A stretch of 64,000 nt of DNA from Sphingobacterium sp. HMA12 (GTDB lineage Bacteria; Bacteroidota; Bacteroidia; Sphingobacteriales; Sphingobacteriaceae). The translations under genes and the position numbers were made by a program. Positions 1 to 8,892 of this stretch are shown here, one piece after another. Positions within the stretch are counted from its first letter, which is position 1, and every line of letters starts with the position of its first letter. The stretch lies in NCBI RefSeq assembly GCF_002933815.1, contig NZ_BEYR01000001.1:744001-808000 (forward strand), written 5' to 3'. The notes beneath the pieces are model-generated. The model was not told the origin of the DNA. It was given only the letters and a program-made list of their open reading frames with translations, and made no database searches.

Positions 1-135
1 AAAGAATTTCTTTGATAGAAGGTGAATGATTAAGGGAATCTCATCGGACAAACTACAAGCTATTTCTGGCTTGTGGTTAACTTCTCTATAACCTGAAATC
101 AAAGGATATCTACCTATCCTTATTTCTTTTCCCAT
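1..135 (-). CDS. Partial CDS running off the left edge, unknown product
   Basis: An ATG at 135 on the minus strand opens a frame of 45 codons without a stop up to the window edge; the protein begins MGKEIRIGRYPLISGYREV. It is preceded by a purine-rich stretch (AAAGAGCGG) that could aid initiation. I do not recognise a family. Because the frame is cut by the window edge it could be the first part of a longer gene, possibly a mobile-element gene given the accessory content to its right, but that is only inference. Codon content looks ordinary for an AT-rich island. Confidence 0.4.
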   Translation of the reverse strand, partial: MGKEIRIGRYPLISGYREVNHKPEIACSLSDEIPLIIHLLSKKFF

Positions 136-283
136 CCGCTCTTTTGTGGCCTATCACCCTCCGGGCAGATGCTACCGCCCTTCGGTTGCTGGCTGTTTAC
201 CGTTTTATTTTTTCAAGAATTATAGTGCGACTTAATCTTTGATCTCCGAAAAATATTATAAAATTAATGATGAAATTATTTGG

Positions 284-335
284 AAATATAGTCAAAAATG
301 ACTATATTTAAGTATTGATACTTATTTGAAATAAG
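284..335. promoter_or_regulatory. Three consecutive palindromes upstream of a small ORF
   Basis: Three adjoining inverted repeats are visible: an 11-bp perfect stem with an AAAA loop at 284-309 (AAATATAGTCA / TGACTATATTT), a 6-bp stem with a 2-nt loop at 310-323 (AAGTAT / ATACTT), and a 7-bp stem around one base at 321-335 (CTTATTT / AAATAAG). Shortly after them ATTAATAC is repeated directly. They lie between a leftward partial gene and a rightward 61-codon ORF, so operator, replication/transfer site or transcript-end roles are all possible. Function is not established. Confidence 0.45.
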
Positions 336-416
336 CAATAATATTAATACAAATTAATACGAAAGGGGCATCGTAAGGTTTTTGAGTTTAATCAATCAAA
401 ATAAATATATAAAGTT

Positions 417-602
417 ATGAGTTTATCAATTAACAATTTTGTTCAAGCATTGCAACAATATGAGATTCGCAAAAATATGTCAGTGACTTTAGTACTAGAA
501 TCGGACGGATCAGGATACCTTTGTTATTATTCTACCGGGGAGTCTTTTTACGAGTTTGATACACCTGATGATCTTTTTAGTTTTTTGAAGTCTAAAAACT
601 GA
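417..602 (+). CDS. Small hypothetical protein (61 aa)
   Basis: A 61-residue acidic protein starting MSLSINNFVQALQQYEIR with no signal peptide, membrane segment or cysteine pair. The frame is isolated, has an AT-rich leader typical of Bacteroidota starts (TATATAAAGTT just before ATG) and does not overlap another gene, which favours a real gene. The C-terminal half reads as alternating beta strands with aromatic residues (YLCYYS, FYEFD) followed by a short helix. I do not recognise a family. It sits between the palindrome cluster and the Vsr-like gene in the defence island, so it may be a small island-borne factor; that is inference. Confidence 0.5.
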   Translation: MSLSINNFVQALQQYEIRKNMSVTLVLESDGSGYLCYYSTGESFYEFDTPDDLFSFLKSKN

Positions 603-797
603 GTAATCATATTTCTCAGCGCTATCGCAATATGGCGAATCTAAGGAATAGGGATGTGGCCTATTTCTGAGTGAGGCGTTATTGATACTATGCCCTGCCT
701 TACGGTAAAAACGAGGAAATCAAAGGGATAGGGTTCTATCTCAATATATACTTGTCATTACGCTAGTATAGGGAGAAAGTAGCTAAGTCATGTGTTA

Positions 798-1280
798 CTA
801 TTTCCATAGCCTTCTTGCTTCAAGAAATAGTTCGATTTGATTCAATATTTTAGGGAGGTTCTTGAGAATGTCCTGTGTCCAGAACCTAAATACCACATAG
901 TCCATATCACGGAGCGCTTTATTCACACGCATATCCTTTTGCATGTTGCGTTCGATCTTGGGAATCCAGAATAGGCGGTTAGACTTAATACTTTCCTTAT
1001 TGTTCTTCCAATCGAATCCATGCCAAAATTCACCATCCACAAATATCGCTAGTTTGTATTTTTTGATTACGATGTCGGGAGTTCCCGGAAGGGATTTGTC
1101 GTGGAGGCGAAATCGGATATTGTTTGACCACAGCGCTTTTCGGAGGATAAGTTCTGGTTTGGAATTATTACTTCTGATTTTGGACATATTAAAGCTACGC
1201 TTTGAGGTAGTATAGAAACCAGCTGATTCTTCAAAGCGTGGTACATGTATCCTATCATTTTCATCATCGTAGTTAGCCAT
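798..1280 (-). CDS. Vsr-like endonuclease (very short patch repair family)
   Basis: A 160-aa protein of the Vsr/PD-(D/E)XK nuclease family. After a 30-residue extension comes the Vsr signature KIRSNNSKPELILRKAL (34-50), then LPGTPDIV with the expected catalytic Asp69, the FVDGEFWHG block (80-88) and the FW..KI.RN helix (104-112). Classical Vsr nicks next to T in T:G mismatches formed by deamination of 5-methylcytosine, fitting the neighbouring m5C methyltransferase. Unlike E. coli Vsr, the active-site His64 equivalent is Asp82 and the zinc-ligand Cys66 equivalent is Glu84, while the His69 equivalent is kept (His87); the zinc site therefore looks absent. It is transcribed away from the methyltransferase operon, from a shared 330-bp intergenic region. 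It could be repair enzyme or restriction nuclease of the system. Confidence 0.88.
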   Translation of the reverse strand: MANYDDENDRIHVPRFEESAGFYTTSKRSFNMSKIRSNNSKPELILRKALWSNNIRFRLHDKSLPGTPDIVIKKYKLAIFVDGEFWHGFDWKNNKESIKSNRLFWIPKIERNMQKDMRVNKALRDMDYVVFRFWTQDILKNLPKILNQIELFLEARRLWK

Positions 1281-1610
1281 TATTCAAATTTAAGGATAAT
1301 GATAGATATTATTGTACCTTTTAACTAGATATCATTGTAAGACCCTGTTTTGCAATCTATAATAACACATGATACTTGCAGCAGATATACAGAGATAATC
1401 CCTTTTACCCGACCGCGATTATTATAAATTTATGCGTCTTTTACTTTATGATAATCCTTTTATAACGACGGGAATTTTTTAATTCTCATTATTGATTTTC
1501 TCAATAAAAAATCTATTTGAATTTTAATTTGAGTTAAATGATAACAAAAATGTGGTGAAAGTTCACTTATATCCGATTGACTTATAGTCTAAAATTACCG
1601 AGTTTGCAAT
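1281..1610. other. Divergent intergenic region between the Vsr-like gene and the control gene
   Basis: This 330-bp AT-rich stretch has no credible gene. It must hold the promoters of the leftward nuclease gene and the rightward R-M operon. The only clear element is the duplicated C-box at its right end (1564-1589). I see no other strong repeat, hairpin or RNA gene in it. Confidence 0.6.
1564..1589 (+). promoter_or_regulatory. Two-site C-box operator of a restriction-modification control protein
   Basis: Two similar 11-bp sites, CACTTATATCC (1564-1574) and the perfect palindrome GACTTATAGTC (1579-1589), are separated by 4 bp, giving 15 bp centre to centre. This is the arrangement of classical C-boxes (GACT-N3-AGTC repeated with a 4-bp gap) bound by dimers of R-M controller proteins. 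It ends 21 bp before the start of the XRE gene, whose product resembles a C protein. The left site is degenerate, the right one perfect; which is high affinity must be measured. Confidence 0.8.
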
Positions 1611-1829
1611 ATGGATATTAAAGAGAAGATTGGTAAACATCTTAAAATACTAAGAACCAATAAAGGGTTGACACAGGAGAAGTTATCCTATGAGTCTGAG
1701 GTGGATAAGACTTATATCAGTGAGGTTGAAAATGGCAAAAGAAATATTTCTGTAGTCAATCTCGAAAAATTGATTACTACAATGGGGAGTACTGTAAAAG
1801 ATTTTTTTAACCACAAAGATTTTGAATAA
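1611..1829 (+). CDS. XRE-family regulator, R-M control (C) protein-like
   Basis: A 72-aa single-domain helix-turn-helix protein. Residues 7-62 form the XRE/Cro five-helix domain: the scaffold and first helices (KIGKHLKILRTNKGLTQEKL), a recognition helix around TYISEVENGKRNIS, and a closing LEKLITTMGSTVKDFF. Size and sequence are typical of restriction-modification C proteins, which time expression so methylation precedes restriction. The stop codon overlaps the methyltransferase start (TAATG), implying translational coupling. A two-part C-box lies directly upstream, so it most likely activates and then represses its own operon. The family call is secure; the control-protein role rests on size, context and the C-box. 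Confidence 0.88.
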   Translation: MDIKEKIGKHLKILRTNKGLTQEKLSYESEVDKTYISEVENGKRNISVVNLEKLITTMGSTVKDFFNHKDFE

Positions 1830-3490
1830 TGCCAATTCCAATAATAGATTTATTTGCAGGGCCTGGTGGGCTTGGAGAAGGCTTTTCATCTATCACAGAT
1901 AACGAAGGAAATCGTATATTCCAAATTAAGTTGTCTATTGAGAAAGATCCTTATGCCCATCAGACACTACGATTGCGTAGCTTTTTTAGACAATTTCCAG
2001 AAGGCCAAGCTCCTGAAGATTATTATGAATTCGTAAGAGGGGAGATTGACATCAATGAGCTCTATAGAAGATACCCGGAGCAATTTAAACAAGCAGATGA
2101 AGAAGCGTGGTGTGCAACATTGGGTACAGCGGAAGAAGGGGACCCCTATGCTACCACAAACGAAGAAATTGACAGACGAATCGTTGGAGCGTTAAATGGA
2201 CGTACCGATTGGGTACTTATTGGGGGGCCTCCCTGCCAAGCCTATTCCTTGGTTGGAAGATCACGTAGGCAAGAGACTGTACTTGATGAAGACCAAGATA
2301 AAAGGGTGGGGTTGTATAAAGAATATCTTCGGATCATAGCAGAGCATAGTCCATCGGTATTTGTAATGGAAAATGTCAAAGGCCTACTCTCTGCTAGAAC
2401 GACAGACAATGAAAGTATTTTCTCTAAGATTCTTAACGATCTAAGAGATCCCACTGTTCCATTTGTGGAAGTACTTGATGAAAATAGAGTGCGTTACCGT
2501 GTGTATTCTTTATCTACACTGCCTAGACAAAGAAATTTGTTCAATGGGGAACCTGTGTTTAATCCTCAAGATTTTTTGATTAAGTCAGAGAACTATGGTA
2601 TTCCCCAAAAGAGACATCGTGTCATTTTATTAGGGATACGTAGTGATATAAATATTACGCCTGATGTGCTTGTTAATCGGGAACCAATAACATTAAGGGA
2701 TGTTATTGGTGGGTTACCTAAATTAAGAAGCGGCATTACCAGGTCATTTGAATCTGCCGAATGGATTGTAGATGATGAGGGCAAACGCAAAAAGAAAAGA
2801 AAATACGTAAAAGTAGCTGATACGTTTGAGACTTGGTCTGACTCTATTTTAGCTTTTGATAGTAACTTGAATGAGAATTTAGAAAGCCAAGCTTTAAGAA
2901 CGAGGTTTGCCCACTCTTTAGGTAAAGAGTTTGTTAATTCTAACACCTATGATTTAGATAGGGAATCACCAGTATACGATTGGTTTTTTGATCCAAATTT
3001 AAGAGGTATTTCACATCACGTATCTCGAAGCCATTTATTACAGGATATTTACCGTTATTACTTTGCTGCAAAATTTACACAGGAAAAAGGAACATTTCCA
3101 AAAATGCATGATTATGCGGCTGCAGGCAATGACTTATTGCCAGATCATGAGAATGCGACCTCAGGAAAGTTTAATGATCGCTTTAGGGTTCAACAGCCTG
3201 ATGATGCTGCGACTACAGTTACCAGTCATATATCCAAGGATGGGCATTATTTTATTCACTATGATCCATTTCAGGCTCGCAGTCTGACGGTAAGGGAAGC
3301 GGCACGCATACAGACATTCCCAGATAATTATTATTTCTATGGTGGAAGGACGCAGCAATACCATCAAGTTGGAAACGCAGTACCACCATATTTGGCTTTT
3401 CAGATAGCAGAGGTGGTGTCTGAAATATTTGCTGTTATGGGTGTAGATCGTAACCTAATGAATGAAGTACTTCCTGAGCAAATTTTATAA
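1829..3490 (+). CDS. DNA (cytosine-5-)-methyltransferase
   Basis: A 553-aa C5-cytosine DNA methyltransferase transferring a methyl group from S-adenosylmethionine to C5 of a target cytosine. Visible motifs: I, DLFAGPGGLGEGF (7-19); IV, GGPPCQAYS with the nucleophile Cys136; VI, ENVKGLL (181-187); VIII, QKRHRVILLGI near 255-266; IX/X near the C-terminus, SLTVREAARIQTFP and QVGNAVPP (about 486-520). It is longer than usual (350-450 aa) because of insertions between motifs I and IV (residues 45-125) and in the region between VIII and IX, where the target-recognition domain lies. Its start overlaps the control gene, and the nuclease-like DUF3883 gene follows after 12 bp. Specificity cannot be read; the nearby Vsr-like and EcoRII-N-like genes hint at a Dcm/EcoRII-like target, which is inference. 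Confidence 0.95.
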   Translation: MPIPIIDLFAGPGGLGEGFSSITDNEGNRIFQIKLSIEKDPYAHQTLRLRSFFRQFPEGQAPEDYYEFVRGEIDINELYRRYPEQFKQADEEAWCATLGTAEEGDPYATTNEEIDRRIVGALNGRTDWVLIGGPPCQAYSLVGRSRRQETVLDEDQDKRVGLYKEYLRIIAEHSPSVFVMENVKGLLSARTTDNESIFSKILNDLRDPTVPFVEVLDENRVRYRVYSLSTLPRQRNLFNGEPVFNPQDFLIKSENYGIPQKRHRVILLGIRSDINITPDVLVNREPITLRDVIGGLPKLRSGITRSFESAEWIVDDEGKRKKKRKYVKVADTFETWSDSILAFDSNLNENLESQALRTRFAHSLGKEFVNSNTYDLDRESPVYDWFFDPNLRGISHHVSRSHLLQDIYRYYFAAKFTQEKGTFPKMHDYAAAGNDLLPDHENATSGKFNDRFRVQQPDDAATTVTSHISKDGHYFIHYDPFQARSLTVREAARIQTFPDNYYFYGGRTQQYHQVGNAVPPYLAFQIAEVVSEIFAVMGVDRNLMNEVLPEQIL

Positions 3491-3502
3491 GAGTATGTTA
3501 TA

Positions 3503-4285
3503 ATGGATAGTAATAGAAAGTTAGCACATGTAGTAGCATATTATTTATCGAGATTTGATAAGATCGCGTTGAATAAATTAGGGTATAAAACGGATAAAGA
3601 GGCCTTTAATAAGATAGCAGAAGCTTTGAGTATATTACCTAACTATGTTAAGTTTAGACGCGATGAATTTGATGTTGTTCATCCACATCGTAAAGGTTGG
3701 CACAAAAGGGCAATGAGTATAGGAGTGTTGAATACTATCAATGCTTTAGCCGATTTAGACGAACCAACAGTATATGAGCTGGTAAAAGATATTCTTTCGA
3801 AGTCGCATCAACCAGATGACCCAGAAATCAAACAGCTAGAAAATATCGTCTCAGGTGGTAATATTAAATCAAAAGGCGATGTTGTTTATGTCCCTCGTGG
3901 TATTACAGGCAGAGCAGCCGAAGAATATTTTATAGATCAGTTTAAAGCGGGAAGCACTGCTTTTCAAGGACAATTAAAAGACTGTCGCGATTTAGGTACT
4001 GGATATGACTTTTTAATTGAATCGAAAACTAGAACTATTTATGTAGAAGTTAAAGGGAGAGATGGCGAGGAAGGCGGTATATTATTCACTAATAAAGAAT
4101 GGGAAGTTGCAAAGCGTATAGGAGAAGACTACTATTTATGTCTGATATCCAATATTTCAGCTGTACCTAAGATCCAAATTCTTCAAAATCCTGTTGTGCA
4201 GATTGGTGCTGAAAAATATGTGTATACAACTATTCAAGTAAGTTGGACAGTTAGCCAAAAGATTATAAACGAAGCTTTTCGATAA
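3503..4285 (+). CDS. DUF3883 domain protein, putative PD-(D/E)XK restriction endonuclease
   Basis: A 260-aa protein with a helical N-terminal half (1-115) and a C-terminal DUF3883 nuclease-like domain (about 130-250). The domain opens with GRAAEEYFIDQFKAG, then DLGTGYDFLIES with Asp169 and YVEVKGRDG with Glu182 and Lys184, giving the D-(12)-E-x-K arrangement of PD-(D/E)XK nucleases, followed by the helix TNKEWEVAKRIGEDYYL. No signal peptide or membrane segment, so it should be cytoplasmic. It sits between the methyltransferase and the MORC-like ATPase in the same operon, the usual place for the cutting subunit of such systems. DUF3883 is a recognised family often linked to helicases and methylases; nuclease activity here is predicted from motifs only. 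Confidence 0.8.
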   Translation: MDSNRKLAHVVAYYLSRFDKIALNKLGYKTDKEAFNKIAEALSILPNYVKFRRDEFDVVHPHRKGWHKRAMSIGVLNTINALADLDEPTVYELVKDILSKSHQPDDPEIKQLENIVSGGNIKSKGDVVYVPRGITGRAAEEYFIDQFKAGSTAFQGQLKDCRDLGTGYDFLIESKTRTIYVEVKGRDGEEGGILFTNKEWEVAKRIGEDYYLCLISNISAVPKIQILQNPVVQIGAEKYVYTTIQVSWTVSQKIINEAFR

Positions 4286-4307
4286 ATAGAGATAGAACCT
4301 TTAACTT

Positions 4308-5840
4308 ATGATGACACAGCCAGACCATATACAGATTAATTACGAAGATAGCATTCCTAATCCCGAATATCTTGTTAAATCCATATCGGAGCAGGGGTAT
4401 ACGTTAGAGAGTGCATTAGCAGACCTAATAGACAACTCCATTTCAGCTAAGGCATCCAATATTGAGGTTCTGACTGACTTAGAAGGGCCTAGATTTAAAC
4501 TTTTCATAGCAGATAATGGAGAGGGAATGACAGAGTTGGAATTAATTCAAAATATGAAGTTCCCAAGCTCACTAATGGAGGCTGGTCGAGATCGTATTGA
4601 TTTAGGACGTTTCGGTTTAGGAATGAAAACTGCTTCTTTTTCACAGACTAGAAAGTTTACCGTTCTATCGCGTAAAAAGGGAAGTGGTTCGTATAATGCT
4701 AGAACATGGGATGTCGATTATTTAAAAGATGTAGGAAAATGGCGTGTTATAGTTAATACAGACGAAGAAATCACCGATATTCTCGAGAGATTTAATTTAT
4801 TGTCAGAGCAATACCTAAATGGAGTAAAAGAGTTCGAACCCAATACGATTATTCTTTGGGATGGTCTATTCAAGTTCGAAACATATCTTAGTCATGAAAA
4901 CGGATTAAAAGCCATTAAGAGAGAAATAGCCGAAGTTACATCAGATTATTTATCGCTGGTGTTTCATCGTTTTCTAGAAAATAAGAAGAAGCCATTTTCA
5001 ATTAGGATAAATAATACGATGCTCCAACCATTTAGTCCATTTCCTTCCGACGTAGCTGATCTCAGACTATTAGTACCTAAGCAAGCACTATTTAGTGGCG
5101 AAGCTATCAAACTGGAAGGTTATGTGCTACCGGTACGGAGTATAGAAGAATCAAAACAGACAACATCGCTATGGACGACCAAGTTCAATAGTCTATTGGA
5201 TTTAGAAGGAATTTACATCTACAGAGCCGATAGGATCATACTTTTTGGTGGCTGGAATGGACTAATTCGGAAATCAGCCAATCTTCAACTAGCGAGATTG
5301 AAGGTAGATCTGGGAAATAAGATTGATCACCTGATACATCTTAACGTATCCAAATCACAAATTAAGATTCCATATGAATTACGAAATGCCTTCTATCGGT
5401 ACATCGCTGAGTTAAAAGAAGAGGCGCAGAAAGAGTATTTCAATAGAGGAATAAAGAGAATAGCAAGTAACAATACCAAAAGAAATAGAGACCTTTTTCA
5501 AAGGAAGGCAACGAATAAAGGAGCATTAGTTGAGATAAACGAAGAGTTTCCATTGGTTGAGACTCTCTTAGCTTCAATCAGTACAAAAGATCAATCTAAT
5601 CTACGTATGCTATTACGCATGATCAATACCCAGATCAATAAAATTAGACAAGTGCATGAGGATGTTGACTTTGAGAAAATAGAAGTTAATTCGGCCAGCG
5701 AAGAGCGAACTCTACTTGATACTATAAATCATCTGATTTCTTCAGGAATACCAAAAGATGTAATAAAGGATTCAATAATCCCCAATATGGGGATAAAAGC
5801 CAATACACTACCAAAATCAATTTTAAACCTTATACAGTAA
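4308..5840 (+). CDS. MORC-like GHKL ATPase
   Basis: A 510-aa ATPase of the GHKL (gyrase/Hsp90/histidine kinase/MutL) superfamily, prokaryotic MORC-like type. Motif I is ESALADLIDNSISA (34-47) with Glu34 and Asn43; motif II is ADNGEGM (68-74); motif III is GRFGLGMKTASFSQ (100-113). A second, S5-like domain follows at about 220-370 (FNRG, LDLEGIYIYRADRIILFGGW) with the conserved lysine region near KSQIKIP. The last 120 residues are helical and may dimerise. Such proteins are predicted to clamp or remodel DNA using ATP. Either ATG at 4308 or 4311 could start it. Only one base separates its stop from the Z1 helicase start, so the two are probably made in fixed ratio. Confidence 0.88.
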   Translation: MMTQPDHIQINYEDSIPNPEYLVKSISEQGYTLESALADLIDNSISAKASNIEVLTDLEGPRFKLFIADNGEGMTELELIQNMKFPSSLMEAGRDRIDLGRFGLGMKTASFSQTRKFTVLSRKKGSGSYNARTWDVDYLKDVGKWRVIVNTDEEITDILERFNLLSEQYLNGVKEFEPNTIILWDGLFKFETYLSHENGLKAIKREIAEVTSDYLSLVFHRFLENKKKPFSIRINNTMLQPFSPFPSDVADLRLLVPKQALFSGEAIKLEGYVLPVRSIEESKQTTSLWTTKFNSLLDLEGIYIYRADRIILFGGWNGLIRKSANLQLARLKVDLGNKIDHLIHLNVSKSQIKIPYELRNAFYRYIAELKEEAQKEYFNRGIKRIASNNTKRNRDLFQRKATNKGALVEINEEFPLVETLLASISTKDQSNLRMLLRMINTQINKIRQVHEDVDFEKIEVNSASEERTLLDTINHLISSGIPKDVIKDSIIPNMGIKANTLPKSILNLIQ

Positions 5841-5841
5841 T

Positions 5842-8800
5842 ATGAACTACTTAGAACTCATCAAAGCCCTTATTAAGGACACATTAAAAAGATACGAGAA
5901 AGTTGTTGATTCTATATTTGGGGAAATAAAGGATAATGTTTTTACAAAAATGGAAATTATTTCCAGCGAATTTGCCGAGTTAGATCAAGATTCAAAAAAT
6001 CACGCTTATAACATTGCTGTCAAAGAATACTTATCCGTACATCCGATTAATATTGAAGATTCAGAATCAATAGTGAAATCCAATCACCCTTTTTGGCTTA
6101 CTGAAGAGCGAAAGAAAGAAATTAGCGTCAGAACCGAGAATTATCTAGAAAGATACCTTAGATACCTTAAGCAAAAGGGAAGAGCAGATAAAGTCGTCGA
6201 TTCAATACGAATGTCTTCAGAAAGCATTATGGAAAAGCTTGGAGATCCCAACTCGCAGGTTCCATTTTATTGTAAGGGTATGGTGGTTGGTAGTGTCCAG
6301 TCTGGTAAGACGGGCAACTTTAACGCTGTTATCAACAGATCTGTTGACTGTGGTTATAAGTTGATTATTGTGCTATCTGGTATTATGGAAGACTTGAGAG
6401 CTCAGACGCAAGAGCGCGTTGAAGAAGAGGTCATCGGTTATGGTATTATAGATAAGAAAAATCAAAAGAAAGGAGCAAAAGGAGTGGGTAGCATTTCAAA
6501 CTTTACCGAGATTCAACTCACAACACCAACTTCCTATAAATCTGACTTTAAGAAAACCTTAAAAGAAGCTGATTTTCCTCTGGACCGAAGAAATATTCTT
6601 GTTTGCAAAAAGAACTCAGGCGTATTAAAGAATTTATTACTGTGGTTGAACGAACACCTACCAGAAGGAAAGGACAAACATGATCTTCCGTTATTGATCG
6701 TAGATGACGAAGCTGATAACGCCTCTTTAAATAACCTTGGTAAAAAGGGAATAGAAGAAGCCAGTACAATAAATGGCCATATTCGGGCTATTTTAGCCTT
6801 ATTTACAAAAAAGTCCTACCTCGGTTATACAGCCACACCCTTTGCAAATGTTCTAGCAGATCGTAATAAGTTAGGCATAAAGAAGTGGGTTATCAAAGAT
6901 AAAATGAACGGCGAGGTCGTTAATAGAGAGTTTTCACTGGTAGACAACATATATCCCGATGATTTTATTGAATTGCTAAAGAATCCATCTAACTACATAG
7001 GAGCAAAACAGCTTTTCGAGACGGTCTATGATGATGATGTGAAAAAGCTGCCAATCATTGAGACGATCTATGATTATAATACCTATTTTCCTGAGCGTGT
7101 CGTAGAAAAGGACGGTATTATTCGTCCAGCGTCTGCAAGCGATACGAAAACTAGAGCAGCCAAGAAAACAGATCCTTTTCCAAAGGAGTTACCAGAATCC
7201 TTAAAAGATGCTGTAGGATGTTTTATCCTAAGTATTGCACTGAGATATAGCAGGCAGTCAGCGATGACAGGCTCATCTATTTCAAACCCGCACCACACGA
7301 TGCTAGTTCATGTTTCTCGATTTATCCCTTGGCAAAATAAAACTAAGGACAAGATACAGGAACTCATAAATGAAATAACAGGCAGAATTACTAGCGATCT
7401 ACCGACATCAGAAAAATCCATTTACAGTTATTTCCAAAAGCTTTGGTATAGATATTACGCCTACATTGTTGAGAATATAAAATACCATGTAGCGGATGAT
7501 TATAGAGACGAATTTCTGTTGCCCAGAACATTCAATGAGCTAAAGCATCTTCTGGACGAATCCATAAAAGGGATAAATGTCGTTGCTGTCAATAGTGATA
7601 CTGGCGATAAACTGGTTTATGAGAAAGATCAATTTGGAAAAGGTGCAAAATATATCGCTGTTGGAGGAAATAGGTTATCTAGAGGTTTTACATTGGAGGG
7701 GTTGACGATCAATTACTTCTTGCGAAACACCAATTTTTCGGACACACTATTACAGATGGGACGTTGGTTTGGCTATAGACCAGGTTATTTGGACTGTTGC
7801 AAGATATTTACGACGTCAGATGCAGTGTCAAAATTTGATTCCACAACCCGAGCAATCGAAGAGTTAGAAATCGAATTTACGAAAATGAGACGGGAAGGTA
7901 AGCAACCAAAAGATTATGAACTGCGCGTGCGCAAGCATCCCGGTACACTCAAAATTACACGACCGTCTATTCTACAAAAGACAAATGAAGTCAAATGGTC
8001 TTATCAGGATCAACTTGTGCAGACTACCAAGTTTAATGTTTCCAGTGCAACAGAGGTATCAAACACTTGGGATAGCTTTAGAAATTATTTCGAAGGTAAG
8101 AATTTGGAGCTCAAGGACGAATTTTTGTTGCACCGTACAGATATAAAAGGAGCATTGCAATTTCTCGACTTGCCAAATAATTACTGCGATTTTGAAATGT
8201 CCAGTATTATTAAATTCATTGAGCTTTGTGAAGAGAAACATTTCTTAAAAAACTGGACTATCGCTATCAAGTTAACAGGGGCGTCTAAAGTTTTTTTAGA
8301 GACAGACGAAACCGGACTTTCCAAAAGGATAGAATTGACTGTACGTACAGGACCTAAGCAAAAGGATACCTATTACAGTGATTTTATCAATAAAGGTCTG
8401 TTTGCTGCAGGTAACCGATCGGCCAATATTGTATCTTCGGGAAAAGATTTCTCTTTACTTCTTACCGACCCGCAAAAAGCAGAGGCCAAACAAAAATTTA
8501 TTAACGAAAAGATCGAGTACTATCTAAAAAAAGGCAAGGGAGATAGTGAAAAAAAAGCACTAGAAAAAGCTGAGAAGTTAAATCCACCTGAGCGTATATA
8601 TCGTGAGGAGATGTCTGATCAAGATGGGCTTATAGTTGTGTACTTGATGGATATGAAAGCAATATACCTTGTCGATGATAAAGATCAAACAAAAGAAATG
8701 AAAGCTTCTTACACACAAAGAGGTTTTGATAAGATTCCAAAAGTGCCACTAGTTGGTATAGCCATTGGCTTCCCTAAAATAGATCCTGATCCAGGTGGCG

Positions 8801-8892
8801 AGTATGTAGTCGGAGACTATGATCAATCAGAAGATATCGGAGATGAGGATGATCCAGATGCTGGTATGCCTCATGATGCTGAAAATGTTTAA
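5842..8892 (+). CDS. Z1-domain superfamily II helicase/ATPase
   Basis: A 1016-aa protein with a Z1 domain (PF10593 type), a superfamily-II helicase family found with MORC ATPases and methyltransferases. Walker A is GSVQSGKT (150-157); Walker B is LLIVDDEADNAS (285-295); motif III-like GYTATPFAN is at 328-336; the C-terminal helicase motifs are GGNRLSRGFTLEGL and QMGRWFGYRPGY (from Gln638). The region 690-1016 is charged and ends in an acidic tail rich in Asp/Glu. It should translocate on or unwind DNA in the cytoplasm, acting with the MORC ATPase and nucleases. Its TAA overlaps the next ATG (TAATG), again coupling translation. All ATPase motifs look intact. Confidence 0.92.
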   Translation: MNYLELIKALIKDTLKRYEKVVDSIFGEIKDNVFTKMEIISSEFAELDQDSKNHAYNIAVKEYLSVHPINIEDSESIVKSNHPFWLTEERKKEISVRTENYLERYLRYLKQKGRADKVVDSIRMSSESIMEKLGDPNSQVPFYCKGMVVGSVQSGKTGNFNAVINRSVDCGYKLIIVLSGIMEDLRAQTQERVEEEVIGYGIIDKKNQKKGAKGVGSISNFTEIQLTTPTSYKSDFKKTLKEADFPLDRRNILVCKKNSGVLKNLLLWLNEHLPEGKDKHDLPLLIVDDEADNASLNNLGKKGIEEASTINGHIRAILALFTKKSYLGYTATPFANVLADRNKLGIKKWVIKDKMNGEVVNREFSLVDNIYPDDFIELLKNPSNYIGAKQLFETVYDDDVKKLPIIETIYDYNTYFPERVVEKDGIIRPASASDTKTRAAKKTDPFPKELPESLKDAVGCFILSIALRYSRQSAMTGSSISNPHHTMLVHVSRFIPWQNKTKDKIQELINEITGRITSDLPTSEKSIYSYFQKLWYRYYAYIVENIKYHVADDYRDEFLLPRTFNELKHLLDESIKGINVVAVNSDTGDKLVYEKDQFGKGAKYIAVGGNRLSRGFTLEGLTINYFLRNTNFSDTLLQMGRWFGYRPGYLDCCKIFTTSDAVSKFDSTTRAIEELEIEFTKMRREGKQPKDYELRVRKHPGTLKITRPSILQKTNEVKWSYQDQLVQTTKFNVSSATEVSNTWDSFRNYFEGKNLELKDEFLLHRTDIKGALQFLDLPNNYCDFEMSSIIKFIELCEEKHFLKNWTIAIKLTGASKVFLETDETGLSKRIELTVRTGPKQKDTYYSDFINKGLFAAGNRSANIVSSGKDFSLLLTDPQKAEAKQKFINEKIEYYLKKGKGDSEKKALEKAEKLNPPERIYREEMSDQDGLIVVYLMDMKAIYLVDDKDQTKEMKASYTQRGFDKIPKVPLVGIAIGFPKIDPDPGGEYVVGDYDQSEDIGDEDDPDAGMPHDAENV

